Assembly: GCF_002953715.1 (NCBI RefSeq)
Contig: NZ_CP025016.1
Span: 290,351 to 354,350, forward strand
Reading direction: 5' to 3'
DNA: 64,000 nt
Source of the DNA: Rhizobium leguminosarum
GTDB lineage: Bacteria; Pseudomonadota; Alphaproteobacteria; Rhizobiales; Rhizobiaceae
Position numbers and translations under genes: made by a program. The notes under the pieces were generated by a model. That model was not told where the DNA came from. It did no database searches and saw only the letters and a program-made list of their open reading frames with translations. Positions 17,520 through 27,011 of this stretch are shown piece by piece. Numbering within the stretch: position 1 is the stretch's first letter; every line of letters starts with the position of its first letter.

Positions 17520-19244
17520 TTAGTTGGACTGCCAGCTCTTGACGAGTTCGTCGTAGTTGACGGTAACCGGCTTTTCCTTCTCGTTCTCGATCTTCAGCTG
17601 CGGCGCAAGGTTGCCCTTCTTTACCGCATCCGCGTTCCAATAGGCGAGATCATGCTCCTCGGCGAGTTTCGGGCCGATATCGCCCTGCACCTTGGCGCGT
17701 TCCAGGCGCTGAAGCACCTTTTCCTGTTCGCCGCACAGCGAGTCCATGGCTGCCTGCGCGGTCTTTGCGCCGGAAGCGGCATCGCCGATCGCCTGCCACC
17801 AAAGCTGGGCGAGCTTCGGATAATCAGGAACGTTGGTGCCGGTCGGCGACCACTGGACGCGAGCCGGCGAGCGGTAGAACTCGATCAGGCCGCCGAGCTT
17901 CGGAGCACGCTCCGTGAAGCTCTTGTCGCGAATGGTGGATTCGCGGATGAAGGTGAGGCCGACATGGCTCTTCTTCACATCGACCGTCTTCGAGGTGACG
18001 AACTGCGCATAGAGCCATGCGGCCTTGGCGCGGTCGTCAGGCGTCGACTTCATCAGCGTCCACGAACCGACGTCCTGATAGCCGAGCTTCATGCCGTCCT
18101 TCCAGTAGACACCGTGCGGGCTCGGCGCCATACGCCATTTCGGCGTGCCGTCGTCGTTCATCACCGGCAGGCCGGGCTTGACCATGTCGGCGGTGAAGGC
18201 TGTGTACCAGAAGATCTGCTGGGCAACGGCACCCTGCGCCGGAACCGGACCGGATTCGGAGAAGGTCATGCCGCCAGCTTCCGGCGGAGCATAGGATTTG
18301 ATCCAGTCGAGATACTTCTGGATCGAATAGACCGATGCCGGGCCGTTGGTATCGCCGCCGCGCGCGACGCACGAACCGACAGGACGCGAATTCTCGTCGA
18401 CCTTGATGCCCCATTCATCGACCGGAAGGCCGTTCGGAAGGCCCTTGTCGCCGTTGCCGGCCATCGACAGCCAGGCATCGGTGAAGCGCCAGCCGAGCGA
18501 CGGGTCCTTCTTGCCGTAGTCCATATGGCCGAAAACCTTCTTGCCGTTCACGTCGCGGCCGGTGAAGAATTCGGCGATGTCCTCATAGGCCGACCAGTTG
18601 ACCGGAACGCCGAGATCGTAGCCGTATTTCGCCTTGAAGTCGGCCTTGTTCTTCTCGTCGTTGAACCAGTCGTAGCGGAACCAATAGAGGTTGGCGAACT
18701 GCTGGTCGGGCAGCTGATAGAGCTTCTTGTCCGGCGCGGTCGTGAACTTGGTGCCGATGAAGTCGGCGAGGTCGAGGCCCGGATTGGTGACGTCCTTGCC
18801 TTCATTCGCCATCCAGTCGGTCAGCGAGCGGGCCTGCTGGTAGCGCCAATGGGTGCCGATCAGGTCGCTGTCGTTGACATAGGCGTCGTAGATATTTTCG
18901 CCCGACTGCATCTGCGTCTGCAGCTTTTCGACCACGTCGCCTTCGCCGATGAGGTCGTGGGTGACCTTGATGCCGGTGATCGCGGTGAAGGCGGGCGCCA
19001 GCACCTTCGATTCATATTCGTGCGTCGTCAGCGTTTCCGAGACGACCTTGATGTCCATGCCGGCGAAAGGCTTCGCGGCATCGACGAACCACTGCATTTC
19101 CTTTTCCTGGTCGGCGCGCGGAAGCGTCGAGAGGTCGCCGACTTCCTTGTCGAGGAAAGTCTTGGCCTCGTCCATGCCGGCATAAGCCGAAGCTGTCATT
19201 GCCAGCAGCAAGCCTGCTGTCGTCGTCAATAAGTGCCTTCGCAT
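17520..19244 (-). CDS. glpV: glycerol ABC transporter, periplasmic binding protein
   Basis: A 574-residue extracellular solute-binding protein with a Sec signal peptide ending near AYAG (about residue 22-26). It is larger than typical sugar-binding proteins, as known for rhizobial glycerol-binding GlpV. The ATG at 19244 follows GGGAGGATATT; the open frame upstream of it has no support. It lies between glpU and glpK in the glp operon and captures glycerol in the periplasm for the GlpPQST importer. Rhizobia use this ABC system instead of the GlpF channel of enterics (established for R. leguminosarum). Confidence 0.92.
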   Translation of the reverse strand: MRRHLLTTTAGLLLAMTASAYAGMDEAKTFLDKEVGDLSTLPRADQEKEMQWFVDAAKPFAGMDIKVVSETLTTHEYESKVLAPAFTAITGIKVTHDLIGEGDVVEKLQTQMQSGENIYDAYVNDSDLIGTHWRYQQARSLTDWMANEGKDVTNPGLDLADFIGTKFTTAPDKKLYQLPDQQFANLYWFRYDWFNDEKNKADFKAKYGYDLGVPVNWSAYEDIAEFFTGRDVNGKKVFGHMDYGKKDPSLGWRFTDAWLSMAGNGDKGLPNGLPVDEWGIKVDENSRPVGSCVARGGDTNGPASVYSIQKYLDWIKSYAPPEAGGMTFSESGPVPAQGAVAQQIFWYTAFTADMVKPGLPVMNDDGTPKWRMAPSPHGVYWKDGMKLGYQDVGSWTLMKSTPDDRAKAAWLYAQFVTSKTVDVKKSHVGLTFIRESTIRDKSFTERAPKLGGLIEFYRSPARVQWSPTGTNVPDYPKLAQLWWQAIGDAASGAKTAQAAMDSLCGEQEKVLQRLERAKVQGDIGPKLAEEHDLAYWNADAVKKGNLAPQLKIENEKEKPVTVNYDELVKSWQSN

Positions 19245-19321
19245 AATATCCTCCCAGGGTTTGCGATTGCAGTCACGTCTCAGGCGGCCAGTACCCCCGG
19301 CCATCTGTCTTCTCCTTGCCG

Positions 19322-19603
19322 TCACACGTAGCGGAAGACGCCGATGGCGTAGACCACGGAGATAGCAAGAGCCCACCACAGGTTGGGCCCACCGAGCCCA
19401 AGCCATGCAAGATGAATGAAAGCGCTGCCCAGCAGCGAAACGAAGAGCCGGTCTCCGCGCGTCGTCTCGAAGCGCAGTACGCCCGTGCGCGGCGAGCCGC
19501 CCGGCGAAAGATATTCCCAGACGCCCATGGCGATCAGAAGCGCCAGGATCGTCAGGAAGAACAGCGTCGTCGGCAGTGTCCAGGCCATCCAGGAAAAACT
19601 CAT
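19322..19603 (-). CDS. glpU: DUF2160 small membrane protein of the glycerol transporter
   Basis: A 93-residue protein with about three hydrophobic segments (ALTLPTTLFFLTILALLIAM-like near the start, FIHLAWLGLGG in the middle and ALAISVVYAIGVF at the end), matching DUF2160. This gene accompanies the rhizobial glycerol ABC transporter in its conserved place between permease glpQ and binding protein glpV. Its biochemical job is not known; an accessory membrane subunit is the natural guess. It starts 13 bp after glpQ ends. Confidence 0.9.
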   Translation of the reverse strand: MSFSWMAWTLPTTLFFLTILALLIAMGVWEYLSPGGSPRTGVLRFETTRGDRLFVSLLGSAFIHLAWLGLGGPNLWWALAISVVYAIGVFRYV

Positions 19604-19616
19604 AACGGTGTCCTCC

Positions 19617-20438
<822 letters not shown>

Positions 20439-20451
20439 ATCTCGCCTCCCT

Positions 20452-21318
20452 TCAGCCGTTCGCGTCGCTGCTGGTCATCACGGTGTAGAACACCCAGGAG
20501 AGCAGCAGGATGATGAGGAAGTAGATGATCGACATCGCCGCCGCCGGGCCGAGATCGAACTGGCCGACCGCCATCTTCACGAGGTCGATGGACAGGAAGG
20601 TCGTCGAGTTGCCGGGGCCGCCGCCGGTGACGACGAAGGGTTCGGTATAGATCATGAAACTGTCCATGAAGCGCAGGAGCACGGCGATCAGAAGCACCCG
20701 CTTCATCTTCGGCAGCTGGATATAGCGGAAGACGGACCAGCGCGAGGCGCCGTCGATCTTGGCCGCCTGATAATAGGCATCCGGGATCGAGACGAGGCCG
20801 GCATAGCAGAGCAGCACGACAAGGCTTGTCCAGTGCCAGACGTCCATGACGATGACGGTGACCCAGGCATCGATCGGATCGCGGACATAATTGTAATCGA
20901 GGCCGATCGCTTCCAGCGTATGGCCGAGCAGGCCGATATCGACACGCCCGAAGACCTGCCAGATGGTGCCGACGACATTCCACGGAATGAGCAGCGGCAG
21001 CGCCATCAGCACCAGGCAGACGGGAACGCCCGGTCCTGTTTTCGGCATGTTGAGTGCAATGAAAATACCGAGCGGAATTTCCAGCGCCAGAATGATGAAG
21101 GAGAAGAACAGATTGCGCTGCAGCGCTTCCCAGAAGCGATCGGAATGCAGGGTCTGCACGAACCAGTCGGTACCGGCCCAGAAGAACTCGTTATTGCCGA
21201 ACGTATCCTGCACCGAATAGTTGACGACGGTCATCAGCGGGATGACGGCCGAAAACGCCACGAGCAGCAGCACCGGCAGGACCAGAAACCAGGCTTTGTT
21301 ATTCCACGTCTTCTGCAT
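20452..21318 (-). CDS. glpP: glycerol ABC transporter permease
   Basis: A 288-residue CUT1-type (MalF-like) inner-membrane permease with six predicted helices and an EAA loop (IPDAYYQAAKIDGASRWSVF). The start lies 3 bp after the glpT stop, so translation is probably coupled. It forms the membrane channel with GlpQ. Confidence 0.92.
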   Translation of the reverse strand: MQKTWNNKAWFLVLPVLLLVAFSAVIPLMTVVNYSVQDTFGNNEFFWAGTDWFVQTLHSDRFWEALQRNLFFSFIILALEIPLGIFIALNMPKTGPGVPVCLVLMALPLLIPWNVVGTIWQVFGRVDIGLLGHTLEAIGLDYNYVRDPIDAWVTVIVMDVWHWTSLVVLLCYAGLVSIPDAYYQAAKIDGASRWSVFRYIQLPKMKRVLLIAVLLRFMDSFMIYTEPFVVTGGGPGNSTTFLSIDLVKMAVGQFDLGPAAAMSIIYFLIILLLSWVFYTVMTSSDANG

Positions 21319-21321
21319 AGC

Positions 21322-22392
21322 TCAGGCCTCCCTGCCGACACGCCAGCTGTCGGCGTAGATGCTGATGGCGGACGGATCGAAGGTGACACGGGCGTCGGCC
21401 GGGATCTCGGCATCTTCATGCACGACGATCGCGATTGGCTGACCGGCAAAGCGGGCGCGCACGATCTTCTGCCGGCCGATATCCTCGACCTTGCTGATCG
21501 TGACCTGCATGCCCTCCCGCCCGAGACGAATGAATTCGGGGCGGATGCCGAGTTCGGTCTTGGCGTTGCCTGATGTCTTCGGCGCGTAATCGAGCGTCAG
21601 GGTCTCGTCTCCGACCTTGACGGCGCTGCCTTCGATCCTGGCCGGCATGAAATTCATGCCCGGCGAACCGATGAAATAGCCGACGAAGGTGTGGCTCGGC
21701 CGCTCAAAGAGCTCGGCCGGCGTGCCGATCTGGACGATTTGGCCGTCATACATGACGACGACCTTTTCGGCGAAGGTCAGCGCTTCCGTCTGGTCGTGGG
21801 TAACATACACCATGGTGAAGCCGAACTGCTTGTGCAGCCGCTTCAGCTGCGAACGCAGTACCCATTTCATATGCGGATCGATGACGGTCAGCGGCTCGTC
21901 GAACAGGATGGCGTTGACGTCGTTGCGCACCAGCCCGCGGCCGAGCGAGATCTTCTGCTTCTGGTCGGCGGTCAGGCCCTGCGCCTTGCGCCTGGCCCAG
22001 CTGGCAAGGTCGATCATTTCGAGGATGTCGCGGACGCGCCGGTCGACATCCGCCTCTGCCACACCGCGGTTGCGCAGGGGAAAGGCGAGATTGTCGTAGA
22101 CGGTCATCGTGTCGTAGATGACCGGAAACTGGAAGACCTGGGCGATGTTGCGGCTCTGCGTCGAAAGGTTCGTGACATCCTTGCCGTCGAACAGGATGCG
22201 GCCGTGCGAGGGCTGCAGCAGGCCGGAGATGATGTTGAGCAGCGTGGTCTTGCCGCAGCCGGAGGGGCCGAGCAGCGCATAGGCGCCGCCATCGTTCCAT
22301 TCGTGGTCGACTTCCTTCAGCGAATAATCCTTGTCGGACTTCGGATTGGCGCCGTAGGCGTGGCGGATATGGTCGAGCGTGATGCGTGCCAT
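21322..22392 (-). CDS. glpT: glycerol ABC transporter ATP-binding protein with atypical signature
   Basis: A 356-residue MalK-type ATPase with a C-terminal TOBE-like regulatory domain. Walker A GPSGCGKTT (about 42-50) and Walker B ILFDEPL are intact, but the ABC signature, usually LSGGQ, reads LTADQKQKISLGRGL. Its partner GlpS shows the opposite pattern, a normal signature and a changed Walker A. Two different ATPases in one operon and these complementary changes suggest an asymmetric GlpS-GlpT heterodimer. It begins 9 bp after glpS ends. Confidence 0.93.
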   Translation of the reverse strand: MARITLDHIRHAYGANPKSDKDYSLKEVDHEWNDGGAYALLGPSGCGKTTLLNIISGLLQPSHGRILFDGKDVTNLSTQSRNIAQVFQFPVIYDTMTVYDNLAFPLRNRGVAEADVDRRVRDILEMIDLASWARRKAQGLTADQKQKISLGRGLVRNDVNAILFDEPLTVIDPHMKWVLRSQLKRLHKQFGFTMVYVTHDQTEALTFAEKVVVMYDGQIVQIGTPAELFERPSHTFVGYFIGSPGMNFMPARIEGSAVKVGDETLTLDYAPKTSGNAKTELGIRPEFIRLGREGMQVTISKVEDIGRQKIVRARFAGQPIAIVVHEDAEIPADARVTFDPSAISIYADSWRVGREA

Positions 22393-22401
22393 TGTGCTCT
22401 C

Positions 22402-23478
22402 CTATACCTTTCCGGCCGCAGCGATGGCGCGGCCGTCGCTGCCGAAGGCCATCAGGTGGCGGGTGTCGAGAAAGGCTTCGACCTCCATGTCGGGATCGAT
22501 GTCGTGAATGCCATGCGCCAGCATCACCCAGCGCACACCGTCATATTCCAGGTGAACGAAGCTCTCCGAGCCGGTAATCTCGGAAACCAGCGTGCGCGCC
22601 TGCAGGCGGGCTGCATCGCCGGTCTGCGGCGCAAGGCCGAGATGATGCGGGTGGAAAGCGATGGTAACGGGACCATCCGGCACGACGGCCAGATGCGAGG
22701 GAACCGAGATCGTGACCCCGCTCGGACGCGTGAACACATTGCCGGATTTCGTGACGTCGAGGGTGTTCAGCGGCGGATCGGCGAAAATGCCGGCGGTAGC
22801 GAGATTGACGGGTCGGCGATAAACCTCGATCGTCGGCCCGAACTGGGTCACCCGGCCCTGGTTCAGCGTTGCCGTATTGCCGCCAAGCAGGAGCGCCTCG
22901 GAAGGCTCGGTTGTGGCATAGACGAAGATCGCGCCGGATTGGGCAAAGATCTTCGGCAGTTCCTCGCGCAGTTCCTCGCGCAGCTTGTAGTCGAGATTGG
23001 CGAGCGGCTCGTCCATCAGCACGAGGCTGGCATTCTTGACGAGCGCGCGCGCAAGCGCAGTGCGCTGCTGCTGGCCGCCGGACAGATTGAGCGGGGTGCG
23101 GTCGAGATAGGGCGTGAGCTTCAGCAACTCAGCCGCCTTGCGCACCTCACTGTCGATCGTGGCGGCATCCTTGCCCGATATACGCATCGGCGAGGCGATG
23201 TTGTCGTAGACGGTTAGCGCCGGATAGTTGATGAACTGTTGGTAGACCATGGCGACGTTGCGCTTCTGTACCGGCATGCCGGTGACGTCAGTGCCGTCGA
23301 AATGGATGGAGCCGCCTGTGGGGCGGTCAAGCCCCGCCATCAGCCGCATCAGCGACGTTTTACCCGCGAGCGTCGGCCCGAGCAGGACATTAAGCGTGCC
23401 CCGCTCGAGAACCAGATCGGTCGGATAGATATGATAGTCCGCGCCCACCATCTTGGCGGCGTTTCGCAGTTCCAGCAT
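22402..23478 (-). CDS. glpS: glycerol ABC transporter ATP-binding protein with atypical Walker A
   Basis: A 358-residue MalK-type ATPase. The P-loop reads GPTLAGKTS instead of GPSGSGKS/T but keeps the GK[TS] core; the signature LSGGQQQRTALARAL and Walker B LVLMDEPLANLD are normal. A C-terminal TOBE-like domain is present. The ATG at 23478 (MLELRNAAK) fits homologues; the upstream open frame overlaps the glpD 3' end and is not needed. GGAGG lies somewhat far upstream (about 13 bp). It is the first transporter gene after glpD. Confidence 0.92.
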   Translation of the reverse strand: MLELRNAAKMVGADYHIYPTDLVLERGTLNVLLGPTLAGKTSLMRLMAGLDRPTGGSIHFDGTDVTGMPVQKRNVAMVYQQFINYPALTVYDNIASPMRISGKDAATIDSEVRKAAELLKLTPYLDRTPLNLSGGQQQRTALARALVKNASLVLMDEPLANLDYKLREELREELPKIFAQSGAIFVYATTEPSEALLLGGNTATLNQGRVTQFGPTIEVYRRPVNLATAGIFADPPLNTLDVTKSGNVFTRPSGVTISVPSHLAVVPDGPVTIAFHPHHLGLAPQTGDAARLQARTLVSEITGSESFVHLEYDGVRWVMLAHGIHDIDPDMEVEAFLDTRHLMAFGSDGRAIAAAGKV

Positions 23479-23519
23479 TCCGATTCCCGTGCCTCCACGC
23501 AGCGGGGACCACATGGCTC

Positions 23520-25034
23520 CTACCCGGCCATCGCCGGCATGGCAGCCATGTACTCCTCCAGTGACTGGGCCTGCTCCTTCGAAAGGCGCAGACCATCCTT
23601 TGTTCTCCTCCACAGCACGTCTTCGGCGTGCCGGGCCCATTCATGTTCGACGAGATAGGTGACCTCTGCCTCGTAGAGATCGCCGCCGAAGAGCCGTCCG
23701 AGATCGTCGATGCCGCGGGCATCGCCAAGCAACAGCTCCGCCTTGGTGCCGTAGCGGCGCACCAGCCGGCGGGCATGCCGATCGGCGAGGAACGAATAAC
23801 GCCGCTTCAGCTTGTCAACCTGTGCCTCGTAACCGCGGACCGGGAAGTCGCCGCCCGGCAGATGGCTTTTGGCCGTCCACGGGGCTCCTTTGGCCCCGAT
23901 CGCGGCACCGATCTTCTCCAGCGCATGTTCGGAAAGCCGGCGATAGGTGGTGAGCTTGCCGCCGAAGACGTTGAGCAGCGGCGCGCCGGCACCTTCGCCT
24001 TCCAGCTTCAGCACATAGTCGCGCGTCGCCTCCTGCGCCTTCGAGGCACCATCATCATAAAGCGGCCTGACCGCAGAATAGGTCCAGACGATATCCTCCG
24101 GCCTGACCGGCTCCTTGAAATATTCCGACGCCGCATTGCAGAGATAGACCGTCTCCTCCTCCGAAATCCTGACATCCTTGGGATCGGCGGTGTAGTCGCG
24201 ATCCGTGGTGCCGATCAGGGTGAAGTCGCCCTCGTAGGGGATGGCGAAGATGATGCGGTTGTCGGGGTTCTGAAAGAAATAGGCTCTCACATCGTCGAAC
24301 TTCTTCTTCACGACGATATGGCTGCCCTGGACGAGGCGGACATGATGGGCTTCGTTCTGGCCAAAAGCGGAACGGATGACATGGTCGACCCAGGGACCGG
24401 CGGCATTGACCAGCATCCTGGCCTGATGGCTGTCATTACGGCCGGTGACGGTATCGGTGGTTTCGATATGCCACAGGCCATTCTCGCGCCTCGCCGACAC
24501 CACTTTGGTGCGCGGCATGATGGCTGCCCCTTTGTCGGCGGCGTCGCGGGCGTTCAGTACCACCATGCGGGCATCGTCGACCCAGCCGTCGGAATATTCG
24601 AAGGCCTTGGCAAACAGCGCCTTCAGCGGCTTGCCCGCCGGATCGCTGCGCATGTCGAGAACGGATGTCGGCGGTAACAGCTTGCGGCCGCCGAGATGGT
24701 CGTAGAGGAACAGGCCGAGCCGGATCAGCCAGGCCGGACGGATGCCGCCCTTGTGGTAGGGCAATACGAAACGCAGCGGCCAGATGATGTGCGGCGCCAT
24801 CGCCCAGAGGATCTCGCGCTCCATCAGCGATTCACGCACCAGGCGAAACTCGTAATGCTCGAGGTAACGCAGGCCGCCATGGATCAGCTTGGTGGCGCCC
24901 GACGAGGTACCCGAGGCAAAATCGTTCATCTCCGCCAGCGCCACCGAATAGCCCCGCCCAACAGCGTCGCGCGCGATGCCGCAGCCGTTGATGCCGCCCC
25001 CGATGACGAATATGTCGTGAATATTTCGGCCCAA
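23520..25034 (-). CDS. glpD: glycerol-3-phosphate dehydrogenase (FAD-dependent, aerobic)
   Basis: A membrane-associated flavoenzyme that oxidises glycerol 3-phosphate to dihydroxyacetone phosphate and feeds the quinone pool. The FAD-binding GGGINGCGIARDAVGRG is at the N-terminus, with the family segment FASGTSSGATKLIHGGLRYL and a C-terminal DAO_C region. No in-frame ATG precedes the domain. I favour the TTG at 25034 because GGAGG lies 5 bp upstream and gives 504 residues, close to the 501 of E. coli GlpD; a TTG at 25073 would add 13 residues. Operator-like repeats lie upstream. Confidence 0.93.
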   Translation of the reverse strand: MGRNIHDIFVIGGGINGCGIARDAVGRGYSVALAEMNDFASGTSSGATKLIHGGLRYLEHYEFRLVRESLMEREILWAMAPHIIWPLRFVLPYHKGGIRPAWLIRLGLFLYDHLGGRKLLPPTSVLDMRSDPAGKPLKALFAKAFEYSDGWVDDARMVVLNARDAADKGAAIMPRTKVVSARRENGLWHIETTDTVTGRNDSHQARMLVNAAGPWVDHVIRSAFGQNEAHHVRLVQGSHIVVKKKFDDVRAYFFQNPDNRIIFAIPYEGDFTLIGTTDRDYTADPKDVRISEEETVYLCNAASEYFKEPVRPEDIVWTYSAVRPLYDDGASKAQEATRDYVLKLEGEGAGAPLLNVFGGKLTTYRRLSEHALEKIGAAIGAKGAPWTAKSHLPGGDFPVRGYEAQVDKLKRRYSFLADRHARRLVRRYGTKAELLLGDARGIDDLGRLFGGDLYEAEVTYLVEHEWARHAEDVLWRRTKDGLRLSKEQAQSLEEYMAAMPAMAG

Positions 25035-25102
25035 TTCCCCCTCCGAGCCCGCTGTCGATTTCGCATCGCACAAAATTTGCGCAATTGCGAAAGTGACATC
25101 AG

Positions 25103-25137
25103 TTAAAACGAAAGAGATCCGAATGTCAAACGAATGT
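25103..25137 (-). promoter_or_regulatory. operator-like repeats upstream of glpD (candidate GlpR sites)
   Basis: The 12-mer TTAAAACGAAAG at 25103-25114 is the exact reverse complement of the 12-mer CTTTCGTTTTAA upstream of glpR (25947-25958). Next to it CGAATGT occurs twice (25120-25126 and 25131-25137), 11 bp apart start to start, so on one face of the helix. Shared elements before glpR and glpD fit binding by the DeoR-type repressor GlpR encoded here. Confidence 0.55.
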
Positions 25138-25153
25138 TTCCGCAGATCGCCCT

Positions 25154-25927
25154 CTAACGGGATCGGCCATTCGTTTCGATCAGTTTCACATTGTTTTCGA
25201 GGCAGAGATTGCGGATCGACGACACCGGACAGTGGTCGGTGATGAAGGTATGAACCTGGGAAAGCTGGCCGATCCTGACCGGTGCGGTACGTTCGAACTT
25301 CGTCGAATCGGCAACGAGAATGACATGTCGGGCATTGGCGATGATTGCTTGAGCGACCTTCACTTCGCGAAAATCATAATCGAGAAGCGCGCCGTCTATG
25401 TCGATCGCCGAAGCGCCGATCACAGCGTAATCGACCTTGAACTGGCGGATGAAATCGACGGCCGCCTCGCCGACGATCCCGCCGTCCGAACCGCGCACGA
25501 CGCCGCCGGCAATGACGACCTCGATTGCTGGAAAAAGACGTAACCTATTGGCAACATTGATATTATTGGTGATAACCATCAGCTCGTGATGGTTGGCGAG
25601 CGCCTCGCCCACTGCCTCTGTCGTCGTTCCGATATTGATGAAGAGCGAGGCACCGCTCGGGATGAGCTCGACGGCCGCAATGCCGATTGCCTGTTTCTCG
25701 GAAGCGGCGATCTGGCGGCGCGCCTCGTATTTGACGTTCTCCGTCCCGCTCGGAAATGTTGCGCCGCCATGGATGCGTGTCAGTACCTGCGCATCGCAGA
25801 GATCGTTCAGGTCCTTGCGGATTGTCTGCGGCGTCACCGAAAAGCGGGAGGCGAGCTCCTCGACCAGAACCCTGCCGCTTGATTTCGCAATCGCGACGAT
25901 TTCAATTTGCCGGTCGGTCAAGAACAT
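25154..25927 (-). CDS. glpR: DeoR-family repressor of the glycerol operon
   Basis: A 257-residue DeoR/GlpR regulator: N-terminal helix-turn-helix (LVEELASRFSVTPQTIRKDL, about 19-38) with the DeoR hallmark segment GGATF, then a sugar-phosphate-sensing domain. It is expected to repress the glp genes until glycerol 3-phosphate accumulates. The ATG at 25927 has AAAGG 6 bp upstream; the longer reading from 25978 would run through the operator-like region. It is transcribed in the same direction as, and 119 bp before, glpD. Confidence 0.92.
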   Translation of the reverse strand: MFLTDRQIEIVAIAKSSGRVLVEELASRFSVTPQTIRKDLNDLCDAQVLTRIHGGATFPSGTENVKYEARRQIAASEKQAIGIAAVELIPSGASLFINIGTTTEAVGEALANHHELMVITNNINVANRLRLFPAIEVVIAGGVVRGSDGGIVGEAAVDFIRQFKVDYAVIGASAIDIDGALLDYDFREVKVAQAIIANARHVILVADSTKFERTAPVRIGQLSQVHTFITDHCPVSSIRNLCLENNVKLIETNGRSR

Positions 25928-25946
25928 GGGGCGCCTTTCGATCTGC

Positions 25947-25970
25947 TTTCGTTTTAAAGAAAGCGAACGG
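25947..25970 (-). promoter_or_regulatory. operator-like element upstream of glpR
   Basis: CTTTCGTTTTAA (25947-25958) is followed by AGAAAGCGAACG. TTCG and CGAA flank a 12-bp AT-rich core, giving a weak dyad, and the 12-mer recurs inverted upstream of glpD. It lies 20 bp upstream of the glpR start and suggests autoregulation. Confidence 0.5.
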
Positions 25971-26021
25971 CGGCGCAATGCCTAACTGTTGCCAGGCCGC
26001 CTTCACGGCCCGAATTTGACG

Positions 26022-26939
26022 CTACCGCTTCCGCATCACGTTGACGACCAGCACGCCGAGGATTGCCATGACGCCACCGATTGCGCCGAGCGCCGTCGGC
26101 GTTTCGCCCAGCCAGACGAACCCGATCAGCGTAGCGACCGGCGGAACGCCATAGAGGAAATTCGAGGCGCGGGCGGCCGTCAGCCGCTTCAGCGCGATCG
26201 CCCAGGTGAGGTATCCGATCGCGGTGGGGAAGATGACAAGATAGGCAACGCCCCAGTTCACCTCCGCCGGTGCTGCGGCCAGCGCCTGGATCGTCGCCGG
26301 AACGGCCGGAACCAGCGGCACGGAACCGATGAGCAGGATCCAGGCGGTGACGGCAAGCGCCGGCAGCCGCCCGAGCAGCGGCTTCTGCAGCACGCTGGCG
26401 ATCGCCGAGCAAAGTGCTGCGCCCAGGATGAGGACGGCATTCGGATCGAGCTTGAAGCCGCCGTCGGAGGCGACCGCAATCAGCGCCACGCCGCCGAAGG
26501 AAACAGCGGTGCCCACCCAGCCCCAGCGGCCGAAGCGCTCGCCGAGCGCGAATGTGGCAATGAGGGCGGTGAAGACGGGCATGGTGTTGATGATGAAGCT
26601 CGCCGGTCCTGCCGCAACGGTCTGCTCGCCGGTGTTCAACAGAACTGCATAGGCCGCGATGAAGAGCACCGCGGCAACGGAGAGGCGGAAAAAATCGCGT
26701 TTTTCCGGCATCGGCCGATAGATGACGAGATAGACGAGGGCGATGACGCCAGCTGCCACATAACGCGCCGTCGCCAGTTCGATCGGCGTCAGTGGTCCGA
26801 GACAGATGCGGATCACCACGAAGGAGGAAGCCCAAGAGAGGATGGTGACGACGATCGCCGCAAAGGCCACCAGATCGAACCCGCCTTGCTGTTTCGTCAA
26901 AACCGGTACGCTTGCCGCCGTGCTCATTTTCGCCTCCAT
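26022..26939 (-). CDS. DMT-family transporter (EamA, two domains)
   Basis: A 305-residue inner-membrane protein with ten hydrophobic helices in two EamA repeats (about 20-150 and 160-300), the topology of drug/metabolite exporters of the RhaT/YdcZ/EamA superfamily. Substrates of such proteins are usually amino acids, nucleotides or metabolites; nothing here narrows it. A LysR regulator gene starts 66 bp away on the other strand, a typical regulator-exporter pair. Confidence 0.9.
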   Translation of the reverse strand: MEAKMSTAASVPVLTKQQGGFDLVAFAAIVVTILSWASSFVVIRICLGPLTPIELATARYVAAGVIALVYLVIYRPMPEKRDFFRLSVAAVLFIAAYAVLLNTGEQTVAAGPASFIINTMPVFTALIATFALGERFGRWGWVGTAVSFGGVALIAVASDGGFKLDPNAVLILGAALCSAIASVLQKPLLGRLPALAVTAWILLIGSVPLVPAVPATIQALAAAPAEVNWGVAYLVIFPTAIGYLTWAIALKRLTAARASNFLYGVPPVATLIGFVWLGETPTALGAIGGVMAILGVLVVNVMRKR

Positions 26940-27011
26940 GTGTTCCTGCGACAGTGATTAGGCCTTCGATGCGTGCTTGAAAAGCATCGCAATCGATGAT
27001 CAAATGTGCGT

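Noticed and set aside
17445..19232. 595-codon plus-strand frame opposite glpV
   Set aside because: It is antisense to a clear binding-protein gene, has no ribosome-binding site and has the low-complexity composition of a shadow frame in high-GC DNA.
21691..23217. 508-codon plus-strand frame opposite glpT and glpS
   Set aside because: Antisense shadow; both ATPases on the other strand have intact motifs.
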